Position numbers and translations under genes: made by a program. Below are positions 41,186 to 50,090 of a DNA stretch of 64,000 bases, one piece after another. The DNA lies in contig NZ_CP032544.1 in assembly GCF_003867075.1 (NCBI RefSeq), forward strand, positions 734,001 through 798,000. Direction: 5' to 3'. The notes under the pieces were generated by a model. The model worked only from the letters and a program-made list of their open reading frames with translations, searched no databases and had not been told where the DNA came from. Source of the stretch: Tenacibaculum mesophilum. Lineage in GTDB: Bacteria; Bacteroidota; Bacteroidia; Flavobacteriales; Flavobacteriaceae. Positions within the stretch are counted from its first letter, which is position 1. Each line of letters starts with the position of its first letter.

Positions 41186-41824
41186 ATGCCTTTTATAGAA
41201 GAAGAAAAGTTTAAGTTAATACAAGAAGACTTAGATAATGCTAAATTAAAAAGAGAAGAAGCAGAAAGTGAATTAAGCAGTACACAAGAAGAATTGGCTG
41301 CTTTAAAAAAGAGTTCTAAAACTCTGCCTATTTTTTTAGGTTTGCTTTTAGGTCTTGCTTTAGGGGCAGCATATTATTTTTATGTAAATGGTGGTGATAG
41401 CGCTATTAACAACTTAGACGTTGAGTCTATAAAAAAGAAAGAAGCTTACAGAGTTTTAGACAGCATAAATAGAGCGCAAGCTAGAGCTGCTAGAAATAAT
41501 GAAGAGTCTTCAGATAACATTAATGACATATCATCAAATATAAACACTGAAACTATTACAAACGAAGTGACAGAAAACATAAATGGAAAAACTATTTATT
41601 CTGTACAAATAGGAGTACTTTCTGAAAACAAATACCCTTTATTGTCTTCAGAAGTTATTCCTTCAACAGTTACAACTAATGATGGCTATTTTAAATACTC
41701 TTTAGGTTTATATACTACCTTAGATGAAGCTAAAGATTTACAAAAAGAATTAATTAAAATAGGATTTAATGATGCTTTTGTAGCTTCATACATAAACGGT
41801 GAACGTCAAAAAATACATAATTAA
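41186..41824 (+). CDS. Membrane protein with coiled coil and SPOR-like domain
   Basis: This 212-residue protein has an acidic coiled coil in the cytoplasm (about 5-45), one membrane helix (about 48-68, IFLGLLLGLALGAAYYFYV), a low-complexity linker (about 85-130), and a periplasmic SPOR-like domain (about 136-205: TIYSVQIGVLSENKYP, GYFKYSLGLYTTLDEAKDLQKEL, DAFVASYINGERQKI). SPOR domains bind denuded peptidoglycan glycans at division sites. Ten bases separate it from the outer-membrane gene, so the pair may connect the inner membrane, wall and outer membrane. Confidence 0.82.
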   Translation: MPFIEEEKFKLIQEDLDNAKLKREEAESELSSTQEELAALKKSSKTLPIFLGLLLGLALGAAYYFYVNGGDSAINNLDVESIKKKEAYRVLDSINRAQARAARNNEESSDNINDISSNINTETITNEVTENINGKTIYSVQIGVLSENKYPLLSSEVIPSTVTTNDGYFKYSLGLYTTLDEAKDLQKELIKIGFNDAFVASYINGERQKIHN

Positions 41825-41833
41825 ATAAATTTA

Positions 41834-43357
41834 ATGCTTAACATTATTTTTAAAAGAGCACTCGTAGTAAGTTTACTAATGAGTGTTCATTTTTTTTACG
41901 CGCAAACAAATACCATTCCTGAAAGAAAAACACAGTTTGGTTTTGGTCAAATTGATTTCTTATCAATTAAAATGCCTGAAGGAGAACAAAATATGGACTA
42001 TACAGGGCTTCACTACAATCTAAAACTAAATGATTGGAGTTATGCTGGAGTTGGTTTATATGGTGCTATTGGAGGTATTAGAGGAGGCTTTTTTACTTTA
42101 GGTGTAAATGCTGGAATCCAACAAAAAATAACCGATAACTTTTTTATTGATGCTGGAATTCACTTTGGTGGTGGTGGTGGTGCATCTGCCCCTGATGGTG
42201 GAGGAGCTTTTATACTTCCTCATCTTAATTTAGGATATGATTTTAAACACTTTTCTGCAACTGCAGGATACAGTTATGTTGACTTTTTTGATGGTGGCAC
42301 CATAAATAGTAGCCAGTTTAATGTAGCAATACAAGTACCTCTTTCTTTTGAAACAACAAGTTTTAAAAATAGAGAAAGTAATTTTTCTATAGAAAATTTA
42401 AGACAAAGTTCTTGGAATATCTTTAGTAATCGAATTTCATTATTAGTTCACCTAAATAACGCTAAGGTAACCAAAGGTTCTTATGAAGGAAATACAATAC
42501 GTTTAGCAGGATTTGAATTAAACTCTTATTTTACAGATAATTTTTTCTTTTTTGTTAAAGCTGATGGCGCATATCATGGAATAAAAGCTGGGTATATGGA
42601 TGTATTTTTGGGTGGCGGATATCATTTATCAATGAATAGAAACCGTACAAATATTTTAGCTAAATTAGGATTAGGAGCCGGTGGTGGTGGTGGAGTAGAT
42701 ACTAAAGGCGGTTTTTTAATTTATCCAGATATCTCTTTAGAACAAAAACTATTCGATAATGTATATGCCTCAATCAATAAAGGATATATGATGAGTCCCG
42801 ACTCTCATTTTGTTTCTTCTACTTTTGGTCTAGGATTAAAATACTATGTAGATAGAGATGGAATTTTATCAGACGAAAGAGAATTTTCAAGAGGAAAATT
42901 TAAAGGTTTTGATGCTATTATTAAACAAGACTTATATGTTAATGCAGCAAGAGATGAAGGACATAATGAAAACATGCATCAAATATCATTACAGTTAAAT
43001 TTTTTCTTAAATAAATATTTATATGCTGCTGGTCAAACTTCTTTTGCTAATTTTGGTAATGCTGGTGCTTATGCAGAAGGTATAGTAGGATTAGGAGTGC
43101 AAACTAATAGCTTTTTTAAAGAAAGAACAACATTTTTTGCACAGATTCTAGGAGGTGCAGCTGGTGGTGGTGGTATAAGCACAGGACAAGGGTTAATTAT
43201 TAAACCTAGTATTGGAGTTAATCAAAAACTTACCAATAAGTTAAATTTAAGATTAGGAGCAGGTTATGTAAAAGCTAAAGGTGGAAGTTTAAGTAGCACC
43301 CAACTAAATTTAGGTATTTCATATAATTTCTCCTTCTTAAGTGTTAAAAAGTTTTAA
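41834..43357 (+). CDS. Large outer-membrane protein with three-fold glycine-rich repeat
   Basis: This 507-residue protein has a signal peptide (cleavage about residue 24, FFYAQTN) and predicted beta-barrel content. A motif recurs three times at about residues 112-129 (GGGGGASAPDGGGAFILP), 281-298 (GAGGGGGVDTKGGFLIYP) and 441-458 (GAAGGGGISTGQGLIIKP), each preceded by a G-rich hairpin and the latter two followed by an IxxxQKL strand. The 160-170 residue spacing suggests triplication of a barrel module. I do not recognise the family; it may be an efflux or adhesion-type barrel. It is in one operon with the SPOR-domain protein. Confidence 0.75.
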   Translation: MLNIIFKRALVVSLLMSVHFFYAQTNTIPERKTQFGFGQIDFLSIKMPEGEQNMDYTGLHYNLKLNDWSYAGVGLYGAIGGIRGGFFTLGVNAGIQQKITDNFFIDAGIHFGGGGGASAPDGGGAFILPHLNLGYDFKHFSATAGYSYVDFFDGGTINSSQFNVAIQVPLSFETTSFKNRESNFSIENLRQSSWNIFSNRISLLVHLNNAKVTKGSYEGNTIRLAGFELNSYFTDNFFFFVKADGAYHGIKAGYMDVFLGGGYHLSMNRNRTNILAKLGLGAGGGGGVDTKGGFLIYPDISLEQKLFDNVYASINKGYMMSPDSHFVSSTFGLGLKYYVDRDGILSDEREFSRGKFKGFDAIIKQDLYVNAARDEGHNENMHQISLQLNFFLNKYLYAAGQTSFANFGNAGAYAEGIVGLGVQTNSFFKERTTFFAQILGGAAGGGGISTGQGLIIKPSIGVNQKLTNKLNLRLGAGYVKAKGGSLSSTQLNLGISYNFSFLSVKKF

Positions 43358-43420
43358 AATTTAACTTTTCGTTAAAGTTTGATGAATTATCTTCGCTTTC
43401 TGAAACAAAAAATTAATAAC

Positions 43421-43444
43421 CTTACTTTTTACAAAAAAAGTAAG
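43421..43444 (+). other. Leader hairpin before nhaA
   Basis: CTTACTTTTT pairs perfectly with AAAAAGTAAG around ACAA, ending 21 bases before the nhaA ATG. There is no T run, so it is not a normal terminator; it could modulate ribosome access. Confidence 0.4.
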
Positions 43445-43465
43445 TAACAATCTATATACATAAAC

Positions 43466-44812
43466 ATGATAAAAAAAAGAATTATATCTCCACTCCAAAA
43501 TTTCATGAAAACTGAAAGTGCAAGTGGTATTTTACTCTTAGGAGCTACTTTACTTGCTCTTATTTTAGCAAATTCTCCTTTTAAAGATAGTTACAATGCT
43601 TTATGGGAATACAAAATTGGTTTTAAATCAGAACATTTTGAATTGTATAAACCTTTAATTCTTTGGATTAATGACGGATTAATGGCTGTATTTTTCTTTT
43701 TAATAGGGTTAGAAATTAAACGAGAGTTTTTAATTGGAGAGTTAAATTCTACCAAAAAATTAGCTTTTCCTCTCTTCGGTGCTCTTGGTGGAATGTTGTT
43801 TCCTATTTTATTTTTTGTTTTCTTAAATAAAAGTGCTGATACAGCACATGGTTGGGGGGTACCTATGGCAACAGACATAGCTTTTTCTTTAGCGGTATTA
43901 AATACTCTAGGTAAAAGAGTACCTCTTAGTTTAAAAGTATTCCTAACAGCTTTTGCCATTGTAGATGATATAGGAGCTGTTTTAGTTATTGCCTTATTTT
44001 ATAGTGCTAGTATAAATATAACTTTAATATCTATAGCGTTAGCTTTGTTAGCCTTTTTATATTTTATAGCTTACAGAGGTTTTTACTCAAAATATATAAC
44101 TTTCTTGTTTGGTACTGTAATTTGGGTTTTATTCCTTAAGGCAGGTATACACCCAACAGTTGCAGGTATATTAATGGCTTTTGCTGTGCCTATTAGACAA
44201 AAAGTACATACTCCTGAATTTATAGCACACTTATCACAAATAATGGATAATATCAAAGGGGCTAAAGTTTCTTCTAAACCTATATTATCGAAAGAACAAG
44301 TTGCAGAAATAGATAGTTTAGATCATTGGATAGAAGATTATCAGTCACCTTTACAATTGTTAGAGCATAAACTACATGATATAGTTGCATATGCAATTAT
44401 CCCTATTTTTGCTTTAGCTAATGCAGGAGTTTTAATAGATGGTGATGCTAACTTAGACACCTCCTTAATAATAAACATCGCTCTATGTTTAGTTCTTGGA
44501 AATAGTATTGGAATTACTACAATAATTACTACCGTTAAAAAACTTAAAATAATAGAGGTTCCTAAAGATATAAATAATAGACATATTATAGGTGTATCGT
44601 TTTTAGCAGGAATTGGGTTCACTATGGCTATATTTATTGCTAGTTTGGCTTTTGCTAAAAGTCCAGAGTTCCTAGGGTCTGCTAAAATTGGTGTATTACT
44701 AGGTTCTCTTGTATCTGCTATAATAGGATACCTAATATTAAGATACAATAAAAGTGAAAGTGATGTTGATAAAAACGATCAAAACAAAAAAGAAGAATTA
44801 AGTACTAGTTAA
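43466..44812 (+). CDS. nhaA: Na+/H+ antiporter NhaA
   Basis: NhaA exports Na+ in exchange for two H+ in the inner membrane and supports salt and pH tolerance, as expected of a marine organism. The 448 residues have about 11-12 helices. The key ion-binding Asp pair is in FAIVDDIGAVLVI (about 162-174), together with WGVPMATDIAFSL and the conserved GIGFTMAIFIASLAF late helix. An acidic insertion near residues 255-295 (KEQVAEIDSLDHWIEDY) is typical of the Bacteroidota form. The C-terminal tail is charged. It faces recG convergently. Confidence 0.96.
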   Translation: MIKKRIISPLQNFMKTESASGILLLGATLLALILANSPFKDSYNALWEYKIGFKSEHFELYKPLILWINDGLMAVFFFLIGLEIKREFLIGELNSTKKLAFPLFGALGGMLFPILFFVFLNKSADTAHGWGVPMATDIAFSLAVLNTLGKRVPLSLKVFLTAFAIVDDIGAVLVIALFYSASINITLISIALALLAFLYFIAYRGFYSKYITFLFGTVIWVLFLKAGIHPTVAGILMAFAVPIRQKVHTPEFIAHLSQIMDNIKGAKVSSKPILSKEQVAEIDSLDHWIEDYQSPLQLLEHKLHDIVAYAIIPIFALANAGVLIDGDANLDTSLIINIALCLVLGNSIGITTIITTVKKLKIIEVPKDINNRHIIGVSFLAGIGFTMAIFIASLAFAKSPEFLGSAKIGVLLGSLVSAIIGYLILRYNKSESDVDKNDQNKKEELSTS

Positions 44813-44824
44813 TAGTGCTTAATT

Positions 44825-46936
44825 CTAACTTATATTACTCCAAATTCCACTTGTTTTTCTAAGCTTTTCATAAGCTTTCAGCAAGCTGGAATTTTTTATT
44901 TCTGATAAATTAGGATCTTCATGAAGTAAATTTATGGCAGCTTTACGTGCTACATGTAATATTGGACTATCTTTAACAACATCTGCTATTTTAAGGTTTA
45001 ACACTCCACTTTGCTGTGTTCCCATAATATTTCCCGGACCACGAAGTTTTAAATCTACTTCAGCAATTTTAAATCCATCTGTAGTTTCTACCATAGTTTG
45101 TAATCGAGTTTTTCCGTCAGAAGATAATTTGTAACTCGATAATAAAATACAGTAACTCTGTTCAGCTCCACGTCCTACTCTTCCTCGCAATTGATGTAAC
45201 TGACTTAATCCAAAACGTTCAGCACTCTCTATAACCATTACTGAAGCATTTGGTACGTTCACTCCTACTTCAATAACCGTAGTTGCTACCATAATTTGCG
45301 TATCTCCTTTTGCGAAACGTTCCATTTCATAGTCTTTATCAGCAGGTTTCATTTGACCATGAACAATACTAATTTGATATTTAGGAGAAGGAAATTCTCT
45401 AGAAATACTTTCATATCCATCCATTAAGTCTTTGTAATCCATCGCTTCAGATTCTTGGATTAAAGGATATACCACATAAGCTTGTCTCCCTTTAGCAATT
45501 TCATCTTTCAAGAACTTAAAAACACCCAAACGATTACTATCATAACGGTGTACAGTTTTAATTTCTTTACGTCCAGGAGGCAATTCATCAATTACGGAAA
45601 TATCTAAATCACCATACACAGACATAGCCAATGTTCTTGGTATAGGTGTCGCAGTCATCACCAAAATATGAGGAGGAATAGCTCTTCCATCAGATGAACT
45701 TTTTTCCCACAACTTTCTTCTCTGTGCTACTCCAAAACGATGTTGCTCATCAATAATAGCAATCCCTAGATTTTTAAACTGTACTTTTTCTTCTAAAATA
45801 GCGTGAGTGCCAATCAAAATATGCAAAGAACCATCTAGTAAGCTTTCATGAATTTCTCTACGTTTTTTTGTTTTGGTAGATCCTGTTAATAATTCAACTT
45901 TAATATCGGTTTTCTCTAATAATTCTATTATCCCATTATAGTGCTGTGTTGCAAGTATCTCTGTCGGTGCCATAATTGTGGCTTGATAGCCATTATCAAT
46001 GGCTAACAACATAGTTAATAATGCTACAATCGTTTTCCCAGAACCTACATCACCTTGTAATAATCGATTCATATGTGCTCCAGAGCCTACATCCTTACGA
46101 ATTTCTTTCAATACTCGTTTTTGAGCTCCCGTTAAGTCAAAAGGTAAATGATTGTTGTAAAAATTGGTAAACTCCTCTCCTACCTGTTCAAAAACAAATC
46201 CTTTTAGTTTTGATTTTCGTATGAGTTTTTTCTGTAGTAATTGTAACTGAATAAAGAATAATTCTTCAAACTTCAATCGATATTGCGCTTTGGCTAATAA
46301 TTCTTGATTCTTAGGAAAGTGAATATTTAATAACGATTCTTTTTTACCTAAGAATTGATGTTCTTCAATAAAATAAGCCGGAAAAGTTTCTTCTATTTCA
46401 TTATACGCTTGTTGAAACAAGTTTTGAATCATCGTACGCATAACCTTGTTACTTATTCCTTTCGTGCTTAATTTTTCAGTAGAAGGATATACCGGTTGCA
46501 TAGCCATTTGTAGCTTGCTTTTGTATTCTTTTACTGTCTCCATTTCTGGGTGTGGCATATTAGGAATACCATTATACCAGTTTAATTTCCCATAAATAAC
46601 GTACGGAACGTTTACTTTTAAACTATCTTTAATCCATTTTACACCTTTAAACCAAACTAACTCCATAGTACCTGTAGCATCTGAAAAAGTAGCCACTAAC
46701 CTACTTCCTCTTTTTTGCTTTACGGTTTTTACGCCCGTAATCTTACCTACTATTTGTACTTCAGCAGAGTTTTGTTGCAACTGATTAATCGTATAAAACT
46801 GTGTTTTATCAATATATCTAAACGGAAAAAGATGCAACAGGTCATTACAAGTCTTAATACCTAACTCGGTAAATAGTAACTCTGCTCTGGCAACACTAAT
46901 TCCTTTTATATATGTTACGGGGTGGTTTAAATTCAT
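44825..46936 (-). CDS. recG: ATP-dependent DNA helicase RecG
   Basis: RecG remodels stalled forks and Holliday junctions. The 703 residues have an N-terminal OB-fold wedge domain (about 55-150), helicase motif I LLQGDVGSGKTIVA (about 290-303), motif II IIDEQHRFG (DEQH, about 395-403), motif III MTATPIPRTLAM, and the C-terminal motifs VATTVIEVGVNVPNA and LHQLRGRVGRG. The length matches the family. It is divergent from the RsmB-type gene across 61 bases. Confidence 0.97.
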   Translation of the reverse strand: MNLNHPVTYIKGISVARAELLFTELGIKTCNDLLHLFPFRYIDKTQFYTINQLQQNSAEVQIVGKITGVKTVKQKRGSRLVATFSDATGTMELVWFKGVKWIKDSLKVNVPYVIYGKLNWYNGIPNMPHPEMETVKEYKSKLQMAMQPVYPSTEKLSTKGISNKVMRTMIQNLFQQAYNEIEETFPAYFIEEHQFLGKKESLLNIHFPKNQELLAKAQYRLKFEELFFIQLQLLQKKLIRKSKLKGFVFEQVGEEFTNFYNNHLPFDLTGAQKRVLKEIRKDVGSGAHMNRLLQGDVGSGKTIVALLTMLLAIDNGYQATIMAPTEILATQHYNGIIELLEKTDIKVELLTGSTKTKKRREIHESLLDGSLHILIGTHAILEEKVQFKNLGIAIIDEQHRFGVAQRRKLWEKSSSDGRAIPPHILVMTATPIPRTLAMSVYGDLDISVIDELPPGRKEIKTVHRYDSNRLGVFKFLKDEIAKGRQAYVVYPLIQESEAMDYKDLMDGYESISREFPSPKYQISIVHGQMKPADKDYEMERFAKGDTQIMVATTVIEVGVNVPNASVMVIESAERFGLSQLHQLRGRVGRGAEQSYCILLSSYKLSSDGKTRLQTMVETTDGFKIAEVDLKLRGPGNIMGTQQSGVLNLKIADVVKDSPILHVARKAAINLLHEDPNLSEIKNSSLLKAYEKLRKTSGIWSNIS

Positions 46937-46971
46937 TAAGAACGAAAATACAAAAAGCCATTAAAATCAAC

Positions 46972-46979
46972 TATCTTTG
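46972..46979 (+). promoter_or_regulatory. Bacteroidota -7 box (TATCTTTG)
   Basis: A perfect TAnnTTTG lies 18 bases before the ATG of the RsmB-type methyltransferase. Confidence 0.65.
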
Positions 46980-46997
46980 CACTCTTAAATTCATCAA

Positions 46998-48209
46998 ATG
47001 AGATTACATAGAAATTTAGTTTTCGCGGTTATTGATAGCTTACGCGATATTTTTAATGAAGATGTGTATGCAGACAAAGCTGTTGAAAAAGCTTTAAAGA
47101 GAGATAAACGCTGGGGAGCACGTGATAGAAAGTTTGTTGCTGAAACTATTTATGATGTGGTTCGTTGGAAACGATTATATGCAGAAATAGCAAATGTAAA
47201 AGCACCGTATTCTCGTCCTGATTTATGGCGATTATTTGCTGTTTGGTGTGTACTAAAAGGAATTCAGTTACCAGATTGGAATCAAATAGAACCTACCCCT
47301 ACTAGAAGAATTAAAGGTAAGTTTGATGAGCTATTAAAAACAAGAAAATTTAGAGAGTCTATTCCTGACTGGATTGATGAAATTGGTGTACAAGAATTAG
47401 GTGAAGAGGTTTGGACCAAAGAAATAGCTGCTTTAAACAAACAAGCAGAGGTTATTTTACGTACAAACACTTTAAATACAACCAAAGCTCATTTACAAAA
47501 ACAGTTAGCTTCTGAAGGAATTGACACTGAATTTATTAAAGGATATGATGATGCTTTAAAATTAGTAGAAAGAGCTAATGTTTTTAAAACAGAGGCCTTT
47601 AAAAAAGGCTTTTTTGAAGTGCAAGACGCTTCTTCACAATTAGTAGCTGCTTATTTAGATGTAGAACCAGGCATGAAGGTTGTTGACACTTGTGCTGGTG
47701 CTGGTGGTAAAACGTTACACTTAGCTTCTTTAATGAAAAATAAAGGACAAGTTATAGCAATGGATATTTACGAGAGTAAATTGAAAAAACTAAAAGTACG
47801 TGCTAGAAGAAACGGGGTTCACAATATTGATACTCGTGTAATTGATTCAACCAAAGTAATTAAAAAATTACAAGGAAAAGCTGATAGGGTATTAATTGAT
47901 GCTCCATGTTCTGGTTTGGGAGTAATTAGAAGAAACCCTGACAGTAAGTGGAAATTACAACCTGAGTTTTTAGATAAAATTCGTGGTACACAACAAGAAG
48001 TATTACAACAATACTCTAAAATGGTAAAGCCAGGTGGGAAAATGGTATATGCCACTTGCTCAGTATTACCTTCAGAAAATCAACAACAAGTTGAGTTCTT
48101 TTTAGCTTCTGATGCAGGAAAAGATTTTAAATTTGTAAAAGACGAAAAAGTACTATCGCATAAATCTGGTTACGACGGATTTTATATGGCCTTACTAGAA
48201 AGAAAGTAA
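46998..48209 (+). CDS. RsmB/NOP-family rRNA m5C methyltransferase
   Basis: This 403-residue protein has an N-terminal NusB-like helical domain (about 1-110) and a SAM-dependent cytosine-5 methyltransferase domain. It shows VVDTCAGAGGKTLHLA (about 230-245), the catalytic DAPCSGLGVIRRNPD (about 301-315) and YATCSVLPSENQ (about 350-361). Both active-site cysteines are present. The likely target is 16S rRNA, as for RsmB, but the exact position cannot be told. Confidence 0.9.
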   Translation: MRLHRNLVFAVIDSLRDIFNEDVYADKAVEKALKRDKRWGARDRKFVAETIYDVVRWKRLYAEIANVKAPYSRPDLWRLFAVWCVLKGIQLPDWNQIEPTPTRRIKGKFDELLKTRKFRESIPDWIDEIGVQELGEEVWTKEIAALNKQAEVILRTNTLNTTKAHLQKQLASEGIDTEFIKGYDDALKLVERANVFKTEAFKKGFFEVQDASSQLVAAYLDVEPGMKVVDTCAGAGGKTLHLASLMKNKGQVIAMDIYESKLKKLKVRARRNGVHNIDTRVIDSTKVIKKLQGKADRVLIDAPCSGLGVIRRNPDSKWKLQPEFLDKIRGTQQEVLQQYSKMVKPGGKMVYATCSVLPSENQQQVEFFLASDAGKDFKFVKDEKVLSHKSGYDGFYMALLERK

Positions 48210-48233
48210 ACTGTAAAAATAAAATATATTAAA

Positions 48234-48262
48234 AAAGGCTCGGGATAATATCTCGAGCCTTT
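48234..48262 (+). terminator. Terminator after the RsmB-type gene
   Basis: AAAGGCTCG and CGAGCCTTT (48234-48242 with 48254-48262) form a stem, lengthened by GAT/ATC inside. Only a short T stretch (TTCCTTTC) follows. Confidence 0.7.
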
Positions 48263-48301
48263 CCTTTCAATCAACTATTAAAAACTAACTAATCACTAAA
48301 C

Positions 48302-48370
48302 ATTACTTGTTAAGTAATTATATGTTTATGTGACGACTATTTTCTAGTGTTGTTACACTAATTACTAGTC
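48302..48370 (+). other. Two hairpins in the 308-base gap before the four-helix membrane protein
   Basis: ATTACTT/AAGTAAT with loop GTT (48302-48318) is a clean 7-bp hairpin. GACTA...TAGTC (48335-48339 with 48366-48370) encloses TAGTGT/ACACTA (48345-48350 with 48355-48360). The remaining part of 48210-48517 is AT-rich with no gene. They might be part of a long leader. Confidence 0.3.
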
Positions 48371-48517
48371 TTTAACATTATTTTATGAAAGCCTTCTACT
48401 TACAAGTTAATCACTTTCTTTTTTTACTTGTGCACTACTCTTTGATTTACAGTCTGTTTTGGATTTTGAGTTATTTATAACTACATTTAACAATAACTAA
48501 CTAAAAAACTATGTTTT

Positions 48518-48949
48518 ATGACAGATTCAAACAAACCCGCCACACTTTTTTGGATTATTGGTATTGCAGCCTTAGTTTGGAATGGACTAGGTGTTATGTC
48601 TTATATTGGTCAAGCTTACATGACAGATGAAGTCAGAGCTGCTTTACCTGAAGCAGAAAGGGCTTTATATGAAAATGTTCCTACTTGGGTTACCGCTGCT
48701 TTTGCTATAGCCGTTTTTGGAGGATTACTTGGTAGTGCTTTTTTATTAATGAGAAAAAAGTTAGCAAGACCTATGTTTTTAATTTCACTAATAGCTATTG
48801 TAGTTCAAATGTCGTATAACTTATTTATGAGTAGAGCATCTGAAGTATACGGACCTGGAAGCATTATAATGCCTATAATGGTAATTGTTATAGGTGTGTT
48901 TTTATTAATGTATTCAAAAAAGACAATAGCGAAAGGCTGGTTGTCATAA
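48518..48949 (+). CDS. Small four-helix inner membrane protein, function unknown
   Basis: This 143-residue protein has four predicted membrane helices (about 8-28, 57-78, 85-103, 112-132). An acidic loop MTDEVRAALPEAERALYENVPTW lies between helices 1 and 2, and a short basic RKKLARP lies after helix 2. It is common in flavobacterial genomes as a hypothetical protein; I know no function. It has its own terminator and an unusually long leader with hairpins. Confidence 0.78.
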   Translation: MTDSNKPATLFWIIGIAALVWNGLGVMSYIGQAYMTDEVRAALPEAERALYENVPTWVTAAFAIAVFGGLLGSAFLLMRKKLARPMFLISLIAIVVQMSYNLFMSRASEVYGPGSIIMPIMVIVIGVFLLMYSKKTIAKGWLS

Positions 48950-48973
48950 TAATACTAAGAAATATAAAACTTT

Positions 48974-49005
48974 AAAAGCTGTCTTTCTTAAGGCAGCTTT
49001 TTTTA
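48974..49005 (+). terminator. Terminator after the four-helix membrane protein
   Basis: AAAAGCTGTCTT pairs with AAGGCAGCTTTT (48974-48985 with 48990-49001; one G-T pair), followed by T. It touches the stop of the convergent MaoC gene at 49003. Confidence 0.85.
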
Positions 49006-49464
49006 TTCAAATAGAACAAAAATAAATTCGGCAACACAGGCTGGTTTTTCCTGCCCCTTTATTTCTATCGTACAATCAAAAGTTAACTTTTTACCGTTTT
49101 GAAAGTCTTCTATTAGTTTAACGGAACTAATTAAACGTAATTCACTATCTACAGGCACAGGGTTTGGAAAACGAACTTTATTTAATCCGTAGTTTAACCC
49201 CATAATTACACTTTTTACTTCAAATTGTTTAGAAATTAGTTCCGATAACATAGAAACGGACATAAATCCGTGCGCTATCGTTGTTTTTGTTGGAGAATAT
49301 TTAGCAGCTTTTTCTTCATCGATGTGAATCCACTGTTTATCTAATGTAGCATTGGCAAAATCATTAATCATTTGTTGAGTTACAGTATACCACTCTCCTA
49401 CCGGTAACTGTTTTCCTTCTATATTAGAAAGTTCTTTTAAATTTTCAAAAACTAATTTTTTCAT
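49003..49464 (-). CDS. MaoC-like (R)-hydratase family protein
   Basis: This 153-residue hotdog-fold protein has the MaoC hydratase signature: DFANATLDKQWIHIDEEKA (about 30-48, with the Asp/His catalytic pair) and TIAHGFMSVSML (about 60-71). Such proteins hydrate enoyl-CoA substrates. It is the last gene of the DEAD helicase / TRIC operon, five bases after the channel gene. Substrate unknown. Confidence 0.9.
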   Translation of the reverse strand: MKKLVFENLKELSNIEGKQLPVGEWYTVTQQMINDFANATLDKQWIHIDEEKAAKYSPTKTTIAHGFMSVSMLSELISKQFEVKSVIMGLNYGLNKVRFPNPVPVDSELRLISSVKLIEDFQNGKKLTFDCTIEIKGQEKPACVAEFIFVLFE

Positions 49465-49469
49465 ATCCT

Positions 49470-50090
49470 TTATTTACCAAATACATCTTTTTTTATTCGA
49501 GGAAGCTCCAATTTATACTGTACAGCAATTGTTCTTACAAGAATAATTATTCCTGCAGAAATAACAAAAAGTACATCTTCATTGATGTTTAAAGGATATA
49601 AAAGTAGGTATACAATTCCTCCTGCTAAACAGGCTGACGCATATATTTCTCTATGAAAAATTAACGGAATTTCATTTGTTAGCACATCCCTAATTACACC
49701 TCCCATTACTGCGGAAGACATCCCCATTACTAAAGCTACAAATGGATGTAAATTAAAATTTATTCCTTTTTGAACACCTAATAACGTAAACACACTTATA
49801 CCAATAGTATCAAACAAAAACATTGTTCTTCTTAACGGTGCTATTTTACTTCGAAATAAAAAAGTTGCTGCAACAGCTATTAATATTGTCCAGATATAGT
49901 TAATATCTCCAATCCAGTTTATAGGATGTGCATTAATAAGTACATCTCTAGTCATTCCACCTCCAACGGCAGTCACAAAAGCTATGATAATGACTCCAAA
50001 AACATCAAACTTTTTTCTAATAGCAACTAATGCTCCACTAATAGCAAAGGCAAAAGTTCCAGCAATGTCTATGGCGTAAATTACATCCAT
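49470..50090 (-). CDS. TRIC-type (YadS/YicG) cation channel protein
   Basis: This 206-residue membrane protein has about seven helices built as two repeats, each with a glycine-rich motif followed by RDVL: VGGGMTRDVLINAHP (about 42-56) and VMGGVIRDVLTNEIP (about 128-142). This is the UPF0126 family, shown in other bacteria to form trimeric monovalent cation channels. Its start codon directly follows the helicase stop, and MaoC follows after five bases, so it is in the middle of an operon. Confidence 0.92.
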   Translation of the reverse strand: MDVIYAIDIAGTFAFAISGALVAIRKKFDVFGVIIIAFVTAVGGGMTRDVLINAHPINWIGDINYIWTILIAVAATFLFRSKIAPLRRTMFLFDTIGISVFTLLGVQKGINFNLHPFVALVMGMSSAVMGGVIRDVLTNEIPLIFHREIYASACLAGGIVYLLLYPLNINEDVLFVISAGIIILVRTIAVQYKLELPRIKKDVFGK

